Shown: piece after piece, positions 6,342 to 6,906 of the stretch
Layout of the letters: every line of letters starts with the position of its first letter
Numbering within the stretch: position 1 is the first letter of the stretch
Assembly: GCA_902782655.1 (NCBI GenBank)
Contig: CACZNY010000403.1
Span: 1-6,906, forward strand
Reading direction: 5' to 3'
DNA: 6,906 bases
DNA from: an uncultured Lachnospiraceae bacterium
GTDB lineage: Bacteria > Bacillota > Clostridia > Lachnospirales > Lachnospiraceae
The notes under the pieces: generated by a model
Database searches by the model: none
What the model was told of the DNA's origin: nothing
What the model saw: only the letters and a program-made list of their open reading frames with translations
Program-made: the position numbers and the translations under genes

Positions 6342-6653
6342 TCAGTCTATGACATCGCCTGTGGATTTGGCGATGCGGACCTTCTTGTCTCCGTTTATCT
6401 GGAAGCCGACACGGGTAGGCTTGCCATTATGTACATACATTACATTGGAAATGTCGATGGTACCTTCCCTGTGCGTTATTCCGCCGTCGGGATTAGCAGC
6501 TGAGGGCTTCTCATGCTTTGTCAGCATATTTACACCTTCTACCACAAGCCTGCCGTGCTTTCTGTCTACAGACAGCACCTTCCCCTGTTTTCCTTTATTC
6601 CTGCCTGCGATAACCTGAACTGTATCGCCCTTTTTAATCTTTAGTGTCGCCAT
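6342..6653 (-). CDS. rplX: 50S ribosomal protein L24
   Basis: Early assembly initiator of the large subunit, which binds the 5' domain of 23S rRNA near the exit tunnel. The 103 residues match the bacterial family. The KOW motif lies in IKKGDTVQVIAGRNKGKQGK (6 to 25); further landmarks are VEGVNMLTKHEKP (38 to 50), GGITHREGTIDISNVMYV (57 to 74) and the C-terminal GKPTRVGFQINGDKKVRIAK (77 to 96). The frame is open ten codons upstream of the chosen ATG, inside rplN, but AAGGAGGT (6665 to 6658) sits 4 bases before ATG 6653, and family members start MATLKIKKGD-like. The binding site overlaps the rplN stop codon, which suggests coupled translation. Confidence 0.97.
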   Translation of the reverse strand: MATLKIKKGDTVQVIAGRNKGKQGKVLSVDRKHGRLVVEGVNMLTKHEKPSAANPDGGITHREGTIDISNVMYVHNGKPTRVGFQINGDKKVRIAKSTGDVID

Positions 6654-6663
6654 GATGACCTCC

Positions 6664-6906
6664 TTATAATACCTCGGGCGCAAGCGATACGATCTTCATA
6701 AACTGCTTATCACGAAGCTCCCTCGCTACGGGTCCGAATATACGTGTTCCTCTTGGCGTATTGTCATCTTTGATGATGACTGCCGCATTTTCATCAAAAC
6801 GGATGTATGATCCGTCTTTGCGGCGTATTGATTTTACCGTGCGTACCACTACTGCCTTGACGACATCCCCCTTCTTGACCACTCCTCCGGGGGTCGCATC
6901 CTTTAC
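6664..6906 (-). CDS. rplN: 50S ribosomal protein L14, C-terminal part (5' end outside window)
   Basis: Large-subunit protein at the subunit interface, bridging to 16S rRNA and binding next to L19; also the contact for the silencing factor RsfS in many bacteria. The frame is open to the window edge and 80 residues are visible, beginning [20 protein letters not shown]. Compared with the 122-residue family, about 42 N-terminal residues are missing because of the window limit. The visible part has [20 protein letters not shown] and [14 protein letters not shown], and it ends [11 protein letters not shown], the near-invariant C-terminus. A GTG at 6882 is not the start, because the conserved TPGG before it is in frame. 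This is normally the first gene of the spc group, behind the S10 group. Confidence 0.97.
   Translation of the reverse strand, partial: VKDATPGGVVKKGDVVKAVVVRTVKSIRRKDGSYIRFDENAAVIIKDDNTPRGTRIFGPVARELRDKQFMKIVSLAPEVL

Noticed and set aside
6654..6683. Longer rplX start inside rplN adding ten residues.
   Set aside because: The added residues do not match L24, and AAGGAGGT lies just before the shorter ATG at 6653.
1..6906. Search for a novel system, mobile element, CRISPR array, tRNA or other RNA gene.
   Set aside because: The window is almost fully covered by conserved core genes in standard order; no transposase, long repeats, cloverleaf or foreign gene was seen.

Overview
This window is a contiguous stretch of a bacterial spc/alpha ribosomal-protein operon. 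Every gene lies on the minus strand, so transcription runs from position 6906 down to 1. In transcription order the genes are rplN (5' part missing), rplX, rplE, rpsN, rpsH, rplF, rplR, rpsE, rpmD, rplO, secY, adk, infA, rpmJ, rpsM and rpsK (3' part missing). Only rpmJ is too short to stand out as a long ORF; it was found by reading the infA-rpsM gap.

The likely host is a Firmicute of class Clostridia, probably Lachnospiraceae. The reasons are: a 61-residue zinc-type S14 and a zinc-type L36; an adenylate kinase with a four-cysteine LID; strong GGAGG-type Shine-Dalgarno sites before almost every gene; and S5, L15 and S11 sequences that resemble, from memory, that family. The family assignment is an inference without a database search.

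Packing is very tight. Three junctions share one base between stop and start (rpsE/rpmD TAATG, rplO/secY TGATG, secY/adk TAATG). Most other gaps are 5 to 40 bases and contain a ribosome binding site. Three gaps hold something more: the 78-base infA-rpmJ gap contains a near-consensus sigma-A promoter that could uncouple the alpha-operon part (rpmJ onward) from the spc part; the 40-base rplF-rplR gap encodes a 9-bp AU-rich hairpin; and the 59-base rpmD-rplO gap has a CGAAAG direct repeat and no clear function.

The proteins act together in ribosome assembly and start-up of translation: L14, L24, L5, L6, L18, L30, L15 and L36 in the large subunit, S14, S8, S5, S13 and S11 in the small subunit, and IF-1 in initiation. 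SecY makes the membrane channel for secretion and Adk balances adenine nucleotides. The methionine aminopeptidase gene (map), which often sits between adk and infA in Firmicutes, is absent from this position. I found no mobile element, CRISPR array, RNA gene or evidence of an undescribed system; this is mainly an ordinary core-genome region with a few local points worth checking.
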